Notes under the pieces: model-generated
Database searches by the model: none
Told to the model about the DNA's origin: nothing
Seen by the model: the letters and a program-made list of their open reading frames with translations, nothing else
Made by a program: the position numbers and the translations under genes
In this document: piece by piece, positions 38,036 through 47,388 of the stretch
How the letters are laid out: each line of letters begins with the position of its first letter
Numbering within the stretch: the first letter of the stretch is position 1
NCBI GenBank assembly: GCA_965278985.1
Contig: OZ257131.1
Location: 4,898,001-4,962,000, forward strand
Source: CAISIP01 sp965278985
GTDB lineage: Bacteria; Pseudomonadota; Gammaproteobacteria; Burkholderiales; Burkholderiaceae_C
Length of the DNA stretch: 64,000 nt
Direction of reading: 5' to 3'

Positions 38036-38773
38036 ATGTCCACGCCGCCATCTCCTTCGCCCTCCCCCGCCGTCACCGCGCTGCCGGATACGGACGATGC
38101 CCATGTGCTGAGCCGCGTGTTCCTGGAGTCCGGTGGCGTGGATGCGCTGGTGGCACGCGACGCGCCGTTGCAGCGGCTGCTGACCGAGGCCGAGCGCACG
38201 GAGTCCCTGATGGCCACACTGGCCATCCGTCCACCCGGTGCGGCCTGGCTGTTCGGCTACGGCTCGCTGATCTGGAACCCCACGGTCCACAGCCTGGAGC
38301 GCCGCGTGGCGCGGGTGCAGGGCTGGCACCGCGCCTTCTGCCTGTCGGTGCGCGCGGGCCGCGGATCGGCCGACAACCCCGGGCTGGTTCTGGGCCTGGA
38401 CGCCGGTGGCGAATGCACCGGCGTGGCCTACCGCATCGACGACGCCGTGTTGCACACCGAGCTGGAGCTGCTGTGGCGCCGCGAGATGGTCTCGGGCGCC
38501 TATGTGCCGCGCTGGCTCGCGGTGTCCGATGAAGAGGGTGCGATGTTCGGCCACGCCCTGGCCTTCACCATGGACACGCAATGCGAGCAGTACGCGGGAA
38601 ACCTGGAGGAGCAGGAAGTCGTGCACCGGCTGGCCACCGCCTCCGGTGCGCTGGGCAGCGCGGCGGACTACCTGTTCCGCACCTGCGAGGGCCTGCGCGC
38701 CTGCGGCATGGCTGATGCCGCGATGGAGCGTTTGGCCGCGCAGGTCGCGGCGCGGCAACGCCTGGGCTGCTGA
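38036..38773 (+). CDS. ChaC-like gamma-glutamylcyclotransferase
   Basis: 245 aa. The substrate-binding signature WLFGYGSLIWNPT is near residue 75, followed by RVQGWHRAFCLSVRAGRGSA, NPGLVLGLDAGGECTGVAYR and a catalytic-Glu region (LLWRREMVSGAYVPRWL). The C-terminus has YAGNLEEQEVVHRLATASG and GSAADYLFRTCEGLRACGM. ChaC proteins cleave glutathione to 5-oxoproline and Cys-Gly. The first 60 residues are a low-complexity Ser/Pro segment plus a helical extension not needed for the fold. Confidence 0.88.
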   Translation: MSTPPSPSPSPAVTALPDTDDAHVLSRVFLESGGVDALVARDAPLQRLLTEAERTESLMATLAIRPPGAAWLFGYGSLIWNPTVHSLERRVARVQGWHRAFCLSVRAGRGSADNPGLVLGLDAGGECTGVAYRIDDAVLHTELELLWRREMVSGAYVPRWLAVSDEEGAMFGHALAFTMDTQCEQYAGNLEEQEVVHRLATASGALGSAADYLFRTCEGLRACGMADAAMERLAAQVAARQRLGC

Positions 38774-38774
38774 C

Positions 38775-39821
38775 TCAGGCGGCTTCCTTGTAGAAGCTGT
38801 GGTGCCCCAGTGACCGCGCGGGCAGTGGCGTCACCGCGCGCGCGATGGCACCGATGTGGTCCGGCGTGGTGCCGCAGCAACCCCCCACGATGTTCACCAG
38901 CCCCTCGGCCGCGAATTCGTGCAGCAGCTGCGAGGTCACCTCGGGTGTCTCGTCAAACCCGGTCTCCGACATCGGGTTGGGCAGGCCCGCATTGGGGTAG
39001 CAGCTGATGAAGGTGTCAGGCGCCGCGCGGTGCAGCTCCTGGATGTAGGGCCGCATCAGCGCCGCCCCCAGGGCGCAGTTGAGCCCGATGGCCAGCGGCC
39101 GCGCGTGGCGCACGCTGTGCCAGAAGGCGGTGACGGTCTGGCCCGAGAGGATGCGGCCCGAGGCGTCGGTGACGGTGCCGCTGATGATGATCGGCAGGCA
39201 TTCACCGGTCTGCTCGAAGACCTCGTCGATGGCAAAGAGCGCCGCCTTGGCGTTCAGCGTGTCGAAGATGGTCTCCACCAGCAGCAGGTCGCTGCCGCCT
39301 TCGAGCAGGGCCAGCGTCTGCTCGTGGTAGGCCGCGCGCAGCTGCTCGAAGCTCACGTTGCGCGCGCCGGGGTCGTTCACGTCGGGGCTGATGCTGGCCG
39401 TCTTGGGCGTGGGGCCCAGGGCGCCGGCCACGAACCGCGGCCTGTCGGGCGTGCTGTATTTGTCGCAGGCCTCGCGGGCCAGGCGGGCGGATGCGAGGTT
39501 CATCTCGCGTGCCAGGTCGGCCATGTCGTAGTCGGCCTGGGCCACGGTGGTGGCGCCGAAGGTGTTGGTCTCCACCAGGTCGGCGCCCGCGGCGAGGTAG
39601 CCCTCGTGGATGTCGCGGATCACCTCCGGCCGGGTCAGGCTCAGCAGCTCGTTGTTGCCCTTCACGTCGCGGTGGAAATCGCGGAAGCGCTCGCCGCGGT
39701 ACTGGGCCTCGTCGAGCCGCAGCCGCTGGATCATCGTGCCCATGGCGCCGTCCAGGATCGCGATGCGTTGCTGCAGGATGCCGGGCAGCGCCTGGCCGCG
39801 GGTGTAGGTGGGTGTGCTCAT
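38775..39821 (-). CDS. metH: methionine synthase, homocysteine-binding subunit (split MetH N-terminal domain)
   Basis: 348 aa, only the homocysteine S-methyltransferase barrel of MetH. It has ILDGAMGTMIQRLRLDEAQY near residue 22, ADLVETNTFGATTVAQADYD, and the zinc ligands in IGLNCALGAALMRPY near 250 and VNIVGGCCGTTPDHIGAI near 320. It supplies zinc-activated homocysteine to the folate/B12 subunit encoded at 21267-24023, 15 kb away on the same strand. On the coding strand TACAAT at 39836-39831 could be a -10 element, which would leave almost no leader; there is no riboswitch here. Confidence 0.95.
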   Translation of the reverse strand: MSTPTYTRGQALPGILQQRIAILDGAMGTMIQRLRLDEAQYRGERFRDFHRDVKGNNELLSLTRPEVIRDIHEGYLAAGADLVETNTFGATTVAQADYDMADLAREMNLASARLAREACDKYSTPDRPRFVAGALGPTPKTASISPDVNDPGARNVSFEQLRAAYHEQTLALLEGGSDLLLVETIFDTLNAKAALFAIDEVFEQTGECLPIIISGTVTDASGRILSGQTVTAFWHSVRHARPLAIGLNCALGAALMRPYIQELHRAAPDTFISCYPNAGLPNPMSETGFDETPEVTSQLLHEFAAEGLVNIVGGCCGTTPDHIGAIARAVTPLPARSLGHHSFYKEAA

Positions 39822-39868
39822 GGTCCGCCGATTGTAGAAAGGGCGACCCTCCGGCGCGGTGGCGCACG

Positions 39869-39874
39869 TATAGT
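39869..39874 (+). promoter_or_regulatory. possible -10 element of the cyclase operon
   Basis: TATAGT lies 38 bp before the cyclase ATG in the 90-bp divergent region. No convincing -35 hexamer was found at the right distance. Confidence 0.3.
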
Positions 39875-39911
39875 CCCCACCGCGGAGTTCCCGCCTCCCA
39901 AGGACACGCCG

Positions 39912-42900
39912 ATGCCTCCCCTCCAGAACCCACCCGTCGCCGACATCGGGCTGCGCAGGTTCATCGCGCCCTCGCTGCGGCGCGCGCTGTGCGAGCCCGG
40001 TGCCGCCGTGCGGGGCGAAAGCTTCCAGGCAGCCGCGTTGTTCGCCGATGTCTCGGGCTTCACCGCGCTGGCGGCGGCCATGGCGAGCCAGGGCCCGGCC
40101 GCGACCGAGGAACTCACGCAGCACCTGAACCGCTGCTTCGGCGAGGCGCTGCGCCTGGTGCGCATCTTCGGTGGCGAGGTGGAGAAGTTCGCGGGCGATG
40201 GCCTGCTGGCCGTGTTCCGTGTCGAGGCCCAGGGCCCCGGCGGCGAGGAGGGCCTGCGCGAGGCCACGCGCCGAGCCGCCGCCTGCGCGCGCGCCATCAC
40301 GCGCCGGCTCGATGGCCGCCAGGCGGGCGAGGTCGCGCTGGGTGTGCACGTGGGGGTGGGCGCGGGCACGCTGTCGGCGCTGCACGTGGCCTGGAACGCC
40401 CAGGCGCGGGCCTTCGTGCTCCTGGGCGAACCCTTCGCCCAGATCAGCTGGGCCACCGCGCGGGCCGGCAAGGGCGAGGTCTGCCTCTCGCCGCAAGCCC
40501 AGGCCCTGGTGGGCGACCCGGCCGAGGGCGACGACGAGGCGCCTCCGGGCCTGCAGCGCGCGGTCTATGCCTGCCCCCCGGCGGCCATCGCGCCCTACCT
40601 GAACCAGGCCCTGCGCGAGCGGCTCGCGGTGGTGGGCGATGCCAACTGGATCGCCGAGCTGCGCCGCACCACCGTGCTGTTCCTGCGCCTGGGCGACGTG
40701 CCGGTGGACCCGTTGGCCGAGGCGCCACGCCTGGCCGCGCTGGCGCGCACCATCGGCGAGCAGGCCGCGCGCTACGACGGGTTGCTGCACGACCTGTTGG
40801 CCGACGACAAGGGGCTGATCGCGATCGTGGCCTTCGGCGTGCACCAGGCGCGCGAGGACGATGCCGAGCGTGGCCTGCGCGCCGCGCTCGACCTGCATGC
40901 CGCGCTGAGCGCCATCGATCGCCCGCCGTCCATCGGCGTTGCCACGGGGCGTGTCTACTGCGGCGTGGTGGGCGACGGCAGCCGCTGCGAGCTGGCCGTG
41001 GTCGGCGAGGCGATGAACCTCGCGTCCCGGTTGATGGGTGCGGCCGACAGCGGGGTGCTGTGTTGCACCACCACGGCCACCGACCTGCGCGCGCGCTTCG
41101 TCTTCGAACAGGCCGAGGCCCGCGATCCGAAGAACCAGGCCCTGCGCCTGCCCGCGGCGCGGCCGGTGGGCCCGCGGCGTGCTGCGCCGCGCGGCGCAAG
41201 CGGCGAGCCCTGGGCGCTGGTGGGGCGCGCCCAGCCCTGGGCCGCGCTGATGGAGGCAGTGATCCACCACCAGGGGCGTCCCGCTTTCCGCGCGCTGGTG
41301 GTGCAGGGCGAGGCCGGCATCGGCAAGTCCTCGCTGGTGAACGGTGTCTTCGACGTGGCCAGCACACGGGGCCTGCGTACCCTGCGCATGGCCGGCAACG
41401 CCATCGACCAGGTCGCGCCCTACCAGGCGTGTGCCGCCATGGTGGCCGACCTGCTGGGCGTGGACCCGGCGATGGCGACGCCGCAACAGGCAGCACGCAT
41501 CACCGAGCGCCTGGCACCCTTGCCGGAGGTGGCGCACCTCGCGCCGCTGCTCGGTGCCGTGTTGCCTGCCGCGCCAGCCGAGACGCCCGCGCTGCGTGCG
41601 ATGGATGCGCAGGCACGCGCCGAGTCCATCCGCGAGCTGCTGCTGGCGCTGGTGACGCGCACCGCGGCGGACGGCCCCGCGCTGCTGCTGGTGGAGGACG
41701 CGCACTGGCTGGACTCGGCCTCCTGGGCCCTGCTGGAAGGCCTGGTACACCGCCGCCTGCCGCTGCTGCTGCTGGTGAGCACCCGTCCCCTGGAAGCAGC
41801 GGCTCGCACCGCGATGGACGACTTCGTGCAGGCAGCGGGCGCCGCCCGCATCGTGCTCGGCCCGCTGGACCCTTCCGAGACTGCCGCGCTGGTGTGTGCC
41901 AAGCTGGGCGTGGACACCCTCTCCACCGGCGTGCAGGACCTGGTGCACGGCCGCGCGGCTGGACATCCGCTGTTCACGGAGGTGCTGACGCTGGCGCTGC
42001 GCGATGCGGGGCTGCTGCGCGTGGAAGGGTCGCTGTGCGTGCTGGCGTCCAGCGAGCACAGCGCCGACGCGCTGGCCATCCCCGACACGCTGGAACGTGT
42101 GCTCACCAGCCGCATCGACAGCCTGCAGGAGCAGCAGCGCCTCGTGCTCAAGGTGGCCAGCGTGCTGGGCCACCGCTTCTCGCGGGCCTTGCTGGCGGCC
42201 ATCTATCCGCTGCAAGCCGAGCGTGCCGCGCTGCCCGCGCACCTGGGCGCGTTGTGCGCCGGCGAGTTCCTGCTGGACTTGGGCGAGGGCCACTACCAGT
42301 TCCGCCATGCCTTGACCTGCGAAGCAGGGTATGCCCTGCTGCCCTTCTCGCAGCGGCGCGACCTGCACCGCGCCGTGGCCGAAGCGCTGGAGCAGGGCCA
42401 CGGCCCCGAGCTCCAGCACCGCACACCGCTGCTGGCCCACCACTGGGGCCATGCGCAGGTGTACGACCGCGCGCTGCTGGCGGCCGAGAAGGCCGGCACC
42501 GACGCGCTGGAACGCTTCGCCAACCGCGAGGCGGTGCACTTCCTGCGCGAGGCCTTGCGTTTCGATGCCGCCTTGCCGGTGCGCAGCGACGCCGCGCGCG
42601 CCGCGCGGTGGGAATCGCTGCTGGGCCGCGCCCACCGCGCGTTGGGCGAGATGGACGCGTCGCGCCGCTGCCTCGAAGCCGCCCTCGTGAGGCTGGGATG
42701 CCCGTTGCCGGCGCGGACCCTGCCCGCGCGCCTGCGGCTGGGGGGCCACCTGCTGCGCATGTTCTTCCACACGCCCTCGGTGCAAGCCGCGTCGGTGGCG
42801 GGCAACGGCGCGGCTACCACTGCGGTGGACGCCTACAACCAGCTGGCCATGCTGGCGCACTATGGCAACGACGTCGAGGCGATGTTCTTCTGCACCGCCC

Positions 42901-43976
42901 ATGCGTCGGAGCACGCCCGCCAGGCGCCGCCCAGCATCGAGGTGGCCACGCTCTACGGCTCCATCGCCCACATCGCCGCTTTCGGCAAGCTCTTCGGCCC
43001 CTCGCGCCGCTACGGGCGCGCGGCGCAGTCGGTGGCGGCGCAGGTCGGCACACCTTTCTGCACGGCCACCGTGCACCAGTACACCGGCCACCTCGCCGCC
43101 TGCCTGGGCCAGCTACAGGTGCTCGATGCCGACATGCACAACGCACTGGCCCTCTACGCGCAGGCCGGCAAGGGCCGGCACTGGGAAGAGGCGCTGATCA
43201 ACCTCTCGTACCTCTATGCCTTCCAGGGCGACCTGCCGCGCGCGCTGCAGCACCTGCAGATGCTGGAGCAGTCCGGCCGCGGCCGCAACGACTCGCAGAC
43301 CGCCAGCTGGGGCATGGTGGGCCAAGGCCGCGTGCTGTTGCAGCAGGGCCGCCTGCAGGAGGCGCTCGCGCGGTTCATGGCCGCCGAGGCGTCCACCAGC
43401 GACAGCCTGACCTGGTCCGAGCTGTATGGCAACCGCGCGCTGGCGCATTGGCGCCTGGGCCAGCGGGCGCCGGCGCTGGCCGATGCCGTGCGCGCGCTGG
43501 AGGTGGCGGAGAAGACCCCTTCCACGTCCTACACCACGCTGCCCGGTTATGCCGCGGCCATGGAGACGCTGGTGTCGCTGTGCCTGCTGCGGCCCGACGA
43601 TGCGTCCGTGCGCGGGTATGCCGAGCGCATGTTCAAGGCCTTCGGCAAGTTCGCGGGCCTGTTCCCCATCGCCGCCGCGCAGCACCGCCTGTGGGCCGGC
43701 GCCATGGCCACGGTGCGCGGGCGCCCGGGCACGGCGCAGCGCGACTGGAAACGCGCGGTGGCGCTGGCCGGCAAATCGGCCGTGCGCGTGGACGAGGCCT
43801 CTGCATTGCACTGGCTCGCCCGCGGGCAGACCGGCGCGGCCCGCACCGCCGCACTGGCGCGCGCCGGCATGCTCTTCGCGGCCATCGGCCACGGCTTCGA
43901 GGCCGCGCTGGCCCAGGCCGGCGTGGCGGCCGGCGAAGTTCCTCCCTTTGTCCAACCTCCCGAAAGTGCCCCATGA
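39912..43976 (+). CDS. soluble-adenylyl-cyclase-like protein: fused C1-C2 cyclase domains, STAND ATPase, helical repeats
   Basis: 1,354 aa, same architecture as animal ADCY10. C1 (about 35-215) has both metal aspartates, Asp46 in LFADVSGFTAL and Asp96 in EKFAGDGLLAVF, and Lys92 for the base. C2 (about 235-420) is degenerate at its own metal sites (DDKGLIAIVAFG) but supplies Asn369 and Arg373 in VVGEAMNLASRLM, so one complete active site can form between the halves. A Walker A (GEAGIGKSSLV) follows near 470 and LLVEDAHWLD near 595, then winged-helix and TPR-like repeats to the end. Cytoplasmic. ATG overlap (ATGA) couples it to the next gene. Confidence 0.9.
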   Translation: MPPLQNPPVADIGLRRFIAPSLRRALCEPGAAVRGESFQAAALFADVSGFTALAAAMASQGPAATEELTQHLNRCFGEALRLVRIFGGEVEKFAGDGLLAVFRVEAQGPGGEEGLREATRRAAACARAITRRLDGRQAGEVALGVHVGVGAGTLSALHVAWNAQARAFVLLGEPFAQISWATARAGKGEVCLSPQAQALVGDPAEGDDEAPPGLQRAVYACPPAAIAPYLNQALRERLAVVGDANWIAELRRTTVLFLRLGDVPVDPLAEAPRLAALARTIGEQAARYDGLLHDLLADDKGLIAIVAFGVHQAREDDAERGLRAALDLHAALSAIDRPPSIGVATGRVYCGVVGDGSRCELAVVGEAMNLASRLMGAADSGVLCCTTTATDLRARFVFEQAEARDPKNQALRLPAARPVGPRRAAPRGASGEPWALVGRAQPWAALMEAVIHHQGRPAFRALVVQGEAGIGKSSLVNGVFDVASTRGLRTLRMAGNAIDQVAPYQACAAMVADLLGVDPAMATPQQAARITERLAPLPEVAHLAPLLGAVLPAAPAETPALRAMDAQARAESIRELLLALVTRTAADGPALLLVEDAHWLDSASWALLEGLVHRRLPLLLLVSTRPLEAAARTAMDDFVQAAGAARIVLGPLDPSETAALVCAKLGVDTLSTGVQDLVHGRAAGHPLFTEVLTLALRDAGLLRVEGSLCVLASSEHSADALAIPDTLERVLTSRIDSLQEQQRLVLKVASVLGHRFSRALLAAIYPLQAERAALPAHLGALCAGEFLLDLGEGHYQFRHALTCEAGYALLPFSQRRDLHRAVAEALEQGHGPELQHRTPLLAHHWGHAQVYDRALLAAEKAGTDALERFANREAVHFLREALRFDAALPVRSDAARAARWESLLGRAHRALGEMDASRRCLEAALVRLGCPLPARTLPARLRLGGHLLRMFFHTPSVQAASVAGNGAATTAVDAYNQLAMLAHYGNDVEAMFFCTAHASEHARQAPPSIEVATLYGSIAHIAAFGKLFGPSRRYGRAAQSVAAQVGTPFCTATVHQYTGHLAACLGQLQVLDADMHNALALYAQAGKGRHWEEALINLSYLYAFQGDLPRALQHLQMLEQSGRGRNDSQTASWGMVGQGRVLLQQGRLQEALARFMAAEASTSDSLTWSELYGNRALAHWRLGQRAPALADAVRALEVAEKTPSTSYTTLPGYAAAMETLVSLCLLRPDDASVRGYAERMFKAFGKFAGLFPIAAAQHRLWAGAMATVRGRPGTAQRDWKRAVALAGKSAVRVDEASALHWLARGQTGAARTAALARAGMLFAAIGHGFEAALAQAGVAAGEVPPFVQPPESAP

Positions 43977-46900
43977 CCGACACCTCCCAGGCCGGCCCGC
44001 AGAACACGAAGAAGAAGGTCGCCATCCTCGGCGGTGGCGTGGGTGGCGTGACCGCCGCTTTCGCGCTCACGCAACCCGAACTGCGCGGCCAGTACGAAGT
44101 CACGCTCTACCAGATGGGCTGGCGCCTGGGCGGCAAGGGCGCCAGCGGCCGCAACCCCGACGCCCAGCAGCGCATCGAGGAGCACGGGCTGCACATCTGG
44201 CTGGGCTTCTACTACAACGCCTTCGTCCACATGCAGCAGTGTTACGACGAGCTGGGGCGCGACCCGCAGGCGCCGCTGGGCACCTTCGCCAAGGCCTTCC
44301 GCCCGCAGTCGCTGGGCACGCTGATGGACCGCCAGGCTGATGGCGATGGCGAGGATTGGGCGCGCTGGGACATTCCCATGCCCACCACCACCGACTCGTT
44401 GACCGGCGGGCCGCACCCCTCGGCGCTGGGCTACATCGAGATGCTGCTGGAATGGATGGCGCGCGCCGTCACCACCGACTTCGTGGAGGACGCGCGGCGC
44501 AACGGCGTGTTCGCCGCGCTGTGGCATGCGGCGGAGTTCATCGTGGAAGGTGGAGAGACGGTCATCCACGACGCGCTGTACGCCGTGCGCGATGCGCGGC
44601 AGGCCAGGATCTCCCCGGCGCAGGCCCACACCCGCACCCTGCACGCCACGCGCGCGCTGCATGCCACGCTGCACCGCTCCTTCGCGCAGCACAGCGCTGC
44701 GCCGCTGCACTCCGAACGCATCGCACGCGTGCTGGACATCGCCTGCGCGGCCATCGTGGGCCTGTTCGAGGAAGGCGTCATCACGCGCGGCGTGCCCTTC
44801 GCCGCGCTGGATGGCCGCGAGCTGCGCAAGTTCCTCAGCGACTATGGCTGCCACCCCGGCAGCCTGGATTCGCCACTGCTGCGCGGTTATTACGACCTGG
44901 CGTTCGGCTTCACGCGCGGCCAGATGGGCGAGCGGTATGAGGACGCCGCCGCCGGCACCGCGCTCTACGCCATGCTGCGCGTGTGCTTCGAGTACCGCGG
45001 CGCGTTCATGTGGCGCATGGAAGCGGGCATGGGCGACACCATCTTCGGCCCCTACTACGAGGTGCTCAAGCGGCGCGGCGTGCAGTTCAAGTTCTTCCAC
45101 CGGGTCGAGGCGCTGGAGGTGGCGCCTGACGCCGCACCGGGCTCGCACCGCATCTCTCGCGTGCGCATGAAACGCCAGGTGGACGTGAAGGGCGGCGACA
45201 CGGCCTATGCGCCGCTGGTCGACGTGAAGGGCCTGCCCTCCTGGCCCAGCGTGCCGCGCTTCGAGCAGATCGTACAAGGCGAGGCCTTGCAGCATGGGCC
45301 CGATGGCCAGCCCTACAACCTCGAATCCCGCTGGAGCGGCTGGACCGATGTTGGCGACGTGGCACTGGAAGCCGGCAAGGACTTCGACCACCTCGTGCTG
45401 GCCATCCCCGTGGGCTCGCACCCGATCATCTGTGCCGAGCTGATGAAGGCTTCGGAGCGCTTCAACGCCATGGTCCAGAAGGTGCAGACCGTGCAGACCT
45501 TCGGCGTGCAGCTGTGGATGGACCGCGAGATCGACGCCATGGGCTGGAAGATCCCCGTCGTGGACGGCCAGCCCCAACGCGCCGTGACCGATGCGTATGC
45601 CGACCCGCTCAACAGCTTCGCCGACAACTCGCACCTGATCCCCATGGAAGACTGGCCGGCGACCCTCACGCCCAAGACGCTGCTGTATTTCTGCGGCGTG
45701 TTGCCCGACGAGTACCCGGACCGCGTCTATCCCCCGCCCACCGACACCGTGTTCCCCGAGCGCTCCGACGCCCGCGTCAAGGCGCAGAGCATCCAGTGGC
45801 TGCAAGAGCACACCGGTGCCATCCTGCCCGGCGCCTGCACGCAGCTGCCCGCGCTCGACTGGCAGCGCCTGGTCGACCCGCAGGGTCGCAGCGGCGAGGC
45901 GCGCTTCGACGCACAGTTCTGGCGCGCCAACATCGACCCCAACGAGCGTTATGTGCTGTCCGTGGCCGGCTCCACGCAGTACCGCCTGAAGGCCGGCGAC
46001 TCGCAGTTCAGCAACCTGGTGCTGGCGGGCGACTGGGTGGACACCGGCTTCAGCGTGGGCTGTGTCGAGGCCGCCACCATGGGCGGCCTGCAGGCCGCGC
46101 GCGCCATCACCGGCCAGGCGGCGTCCCAGGCGCCCGTCTTCGGCGAACACACCGTGGAATCCATGCCCGCCCCGGTGATGGCCAACGCGCCCGCCGCGCC
46201 GCGCGCCACCAGCACGCTGCCACTGTTCCGCCCCGGCCCCAGCAACCTGGAACTGCCGCCGCCCTACACCTTCAACAAGCTGGAGATCCGCAGCTTCCCG
46301 CTGCTCGCCGACCCGGTGAAATTGCAGCGCCTGGTGGACCACCTGAACGTCGCACCGCCCGAAGTGTGCGAGTTCCGCGCCATCGGCAACCTGGCCTTCA
46401 TGCAGCTGGCGGTGTACCCCTACCTGCAGTCCCAGCGCGACCCCTCGGGCTGGTTCACCGAAAACGAGCTGTCTTTCAACATCCTGGTGGCCTGCGGCAA
46501 GCGCGTGAACGGCGTGTTCGTGCCGGATGCGCTGGCCTACTACTTCCCCTTCATCTACGTCGACAACGACTGGGCCATCGCCACCGGCCGCGAAGTCTTC
46601 GGCTACCAGAAGATCGCCAGCGAAATGCAGTTCGGGGCGGAGGGCGCGCAGCAGGTCTTCGCGCTGCAGACCCTGTCCCTGCCCATCGAACGCCCCACCG
46701 AAGGTGCGCGCATGGTGCAACTCGTGGAGATCCTGGAGACCGAAAAACTGCACGGCTGGAAGAAGCTCGTGGCCGAGGTCGAAGGCCTGTTCACCGAAGT
46801 CTCCGACCTGCTCTTCGGCCCCGCCGGCGTGATGGACCAAGCCAGCGTGGCGCTCATCGAGAGCTTTGCCCACACCTTCGGCAAGCAGCAGATCGGCATC

Positions 46901-47173
46901 GTCAGCCTCAAGCAGTTCCGCGACGCCGCCGACCCCGCCCGCGCCTGCTACCAGGCCGTGGTGTCCACGCAGTTCAAGATCGAGAAATGGCACCAGTGCG
47001 CCGCCCTGCCCGGCAAGTTCGCCGCCCGCATCGCGGCCGATGCCAGCATGCCCATCATCGATGCGCTGGGGTTGACCGTGGGAGCTGACGGGCTGGTGCA
47101 GACGATGCAGCCGTTCGTGATGGTGTACGACTGCACGGTGACGACGGGGACGAATCTGTATGTGGCGTCCTGA
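43973..47173 (+). CDS. fusion of an FAD/NAD(P)-binding amine-oxidase-like oxidoreductase with an acetoacetate-decarboxylase-like domain
   Basis: 1,066 aa. The Rossmann motif KVAILGGGVGGVTAAFALTQ is at residues 15-34 and GWRLGGKGASGRN follows, as in phytoene-desaturase and hydroxysqualene-dehydroxylase-like enzymes. The FAD C-terminal motif is NLVLAGDWVDTGFSVGCVEA near 680. From about 770 to the end the sequence resembles acetoacetate decarboxylase (VNGVFVPDALAYYFPFIY, ATGREVFGYQKIASEMQF). Lys880 sits where that enzyme has its Schiff-base Lys115; the neighbouring Lys116 is Ile. No signal peptide. Translationally coupled to the cyclase-like gene. Confidence 0.82.
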   Translation: MTDTSQAGPQNTKKKVAILGGGVGGVTAAFALTQPELRGQYEVTLYQMGWRLGGKGASGRNPDAQQRIEEHGLHIWLGFYYNAFVHMQQCYDELGRDPQAPLGTFAKAFRPQSLGTLMDRQADGDGEDWARWDIPMPTTTDSLTGGPHPSALGYIEMLLEWMARAVTTDFVEDARRNGVFAALWHAAEFIVEGGETVIHDALYAVRDARQARISPAQAHTRTLHATRALHATLHRSFAQHSAAPLHSERIARVLDIACAAIVGLFEEGVITRGVPFAALDGRELRKFLSDYGCHPGSLDSPLLRGYYDLAFGFTRGQMGERYEDAAAGTALYAMLRVCFEYRGAFMWRMEAGMGDTIFGPYYEVLKRRGVQFKFFHRVEALEVAPDAAPGSHRISRVRMKRQVDVKGGDTAYAPLVDVKGLPSWPSVPRFEQIVQGEALQHGPDGQPYNLESRWSGWTDVGDVALEAGKDFDHLVLAIPVGSHPIICAELMKASERFNAMVQKVQTVQTFGVQLWMDREIDAMGWKIPVVDGQPQRAVTDAYADPLNSFADNSHLIPMEDWPATLTPKTLLYFCGVLPDEYPDRVYPPPTDTVFPERSDARVKAQSIQWLQEHTGAILPGACTQLPALDWQRLVDPQGRSGEARFDAQFWRANIDPNERYVLSVAGSTQYRLKAGDSQFSNLVLAGDWVDTGFSVGCVEAATMGGLQAARAITGQAASQAPVFGEHTVESMPAPVMANAPAAPRATSTLPLFRPGPSNLELPPPYTFNKLEIRSFPLLADPVKLQRLVDHLNVAPPEVCEFRAIGNLAFMQLAVYPYLQSQRDPSGWFTENELSFNILVACGKRVNGVFVPDALAYYFPFIYVDNDWAIATGREVFGYQKIASEMQFGAEGAQQVFALQTLSLPIERPTEGARMVQLVEILETEKLHGWKKLVAEVEGLFTEVSDLLFGPAGVMDQASVALIESFAHTFGKQQIGIVSLKQFRDAADPARACYQAVVSTQFKIEKWHQCAALPGKFAARIAADASMPIIDALGLTVGADGLVQTMQPFVMVYDCTVTTGTNLYVAS

Positions 47174-47290
47174 AAGCGAGTAAGGACAAGGGCTTGCAAG
47201 TGCGGCGCTGGGGCGCCGGCGACTTTCTCGAATCCAATATACCCAATCGTTTGCAGGATGGTGGTGATTCAAGTGGTTGAATCAAAATGG

Positions 47291-47372
47291 CTTTCAGGGG
47301 GCTGGCTGACTGGTGTTATCCAGCAGCCGGTCTAGAAAGTCCGCAGGATTGCGGGATACATCAAAGTTAAAG
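47291..47372 (+). repeat. left boundary of the cassette array: hairpin plus core site GTTAAAG
   Basis: CTTTC, GGCTG and CTGG (47291-47313) pair with CCAG, CAGCC and GAAAG (47320-47339) in an interrupted hairpin. Downstream, TCAAAGTTAAAGC (47361-47373) carries the core-site heptamer GTTAAAG (47366-47372), the same end as attC6 and attC7. It could be an eroded attC or a remnant of an attI site; the base order CAAAGTTA recalls attI ends. Confidence 0.45.
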
Positions 47373-47388
47373 CGCAGAGAAAGTCATC

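Noticed and set aside
39822..39911. A second SAH or other riboswitch in front of the small MetH subunit gene
   Set aside because: The 90-bp divergent region lacks the aptamer blocks and is too short once promoters are allowed for.
38775..43091. A very long open frame (over 1,400 codons) on the minus strand opposite the cyclase gene
   Set aside because: It is the antisense shadow of a high-GC gene; only its last 348 codons (the split MetH subunit) look like a real protein.
39491..43972. A long plus-strand frame reading through the cyclase gene in another phase and into the FAD fusion
   Set aside because: Arg/Ala/Gly-rich out-of-phase translation; the true fusion protein starts only at 43973.
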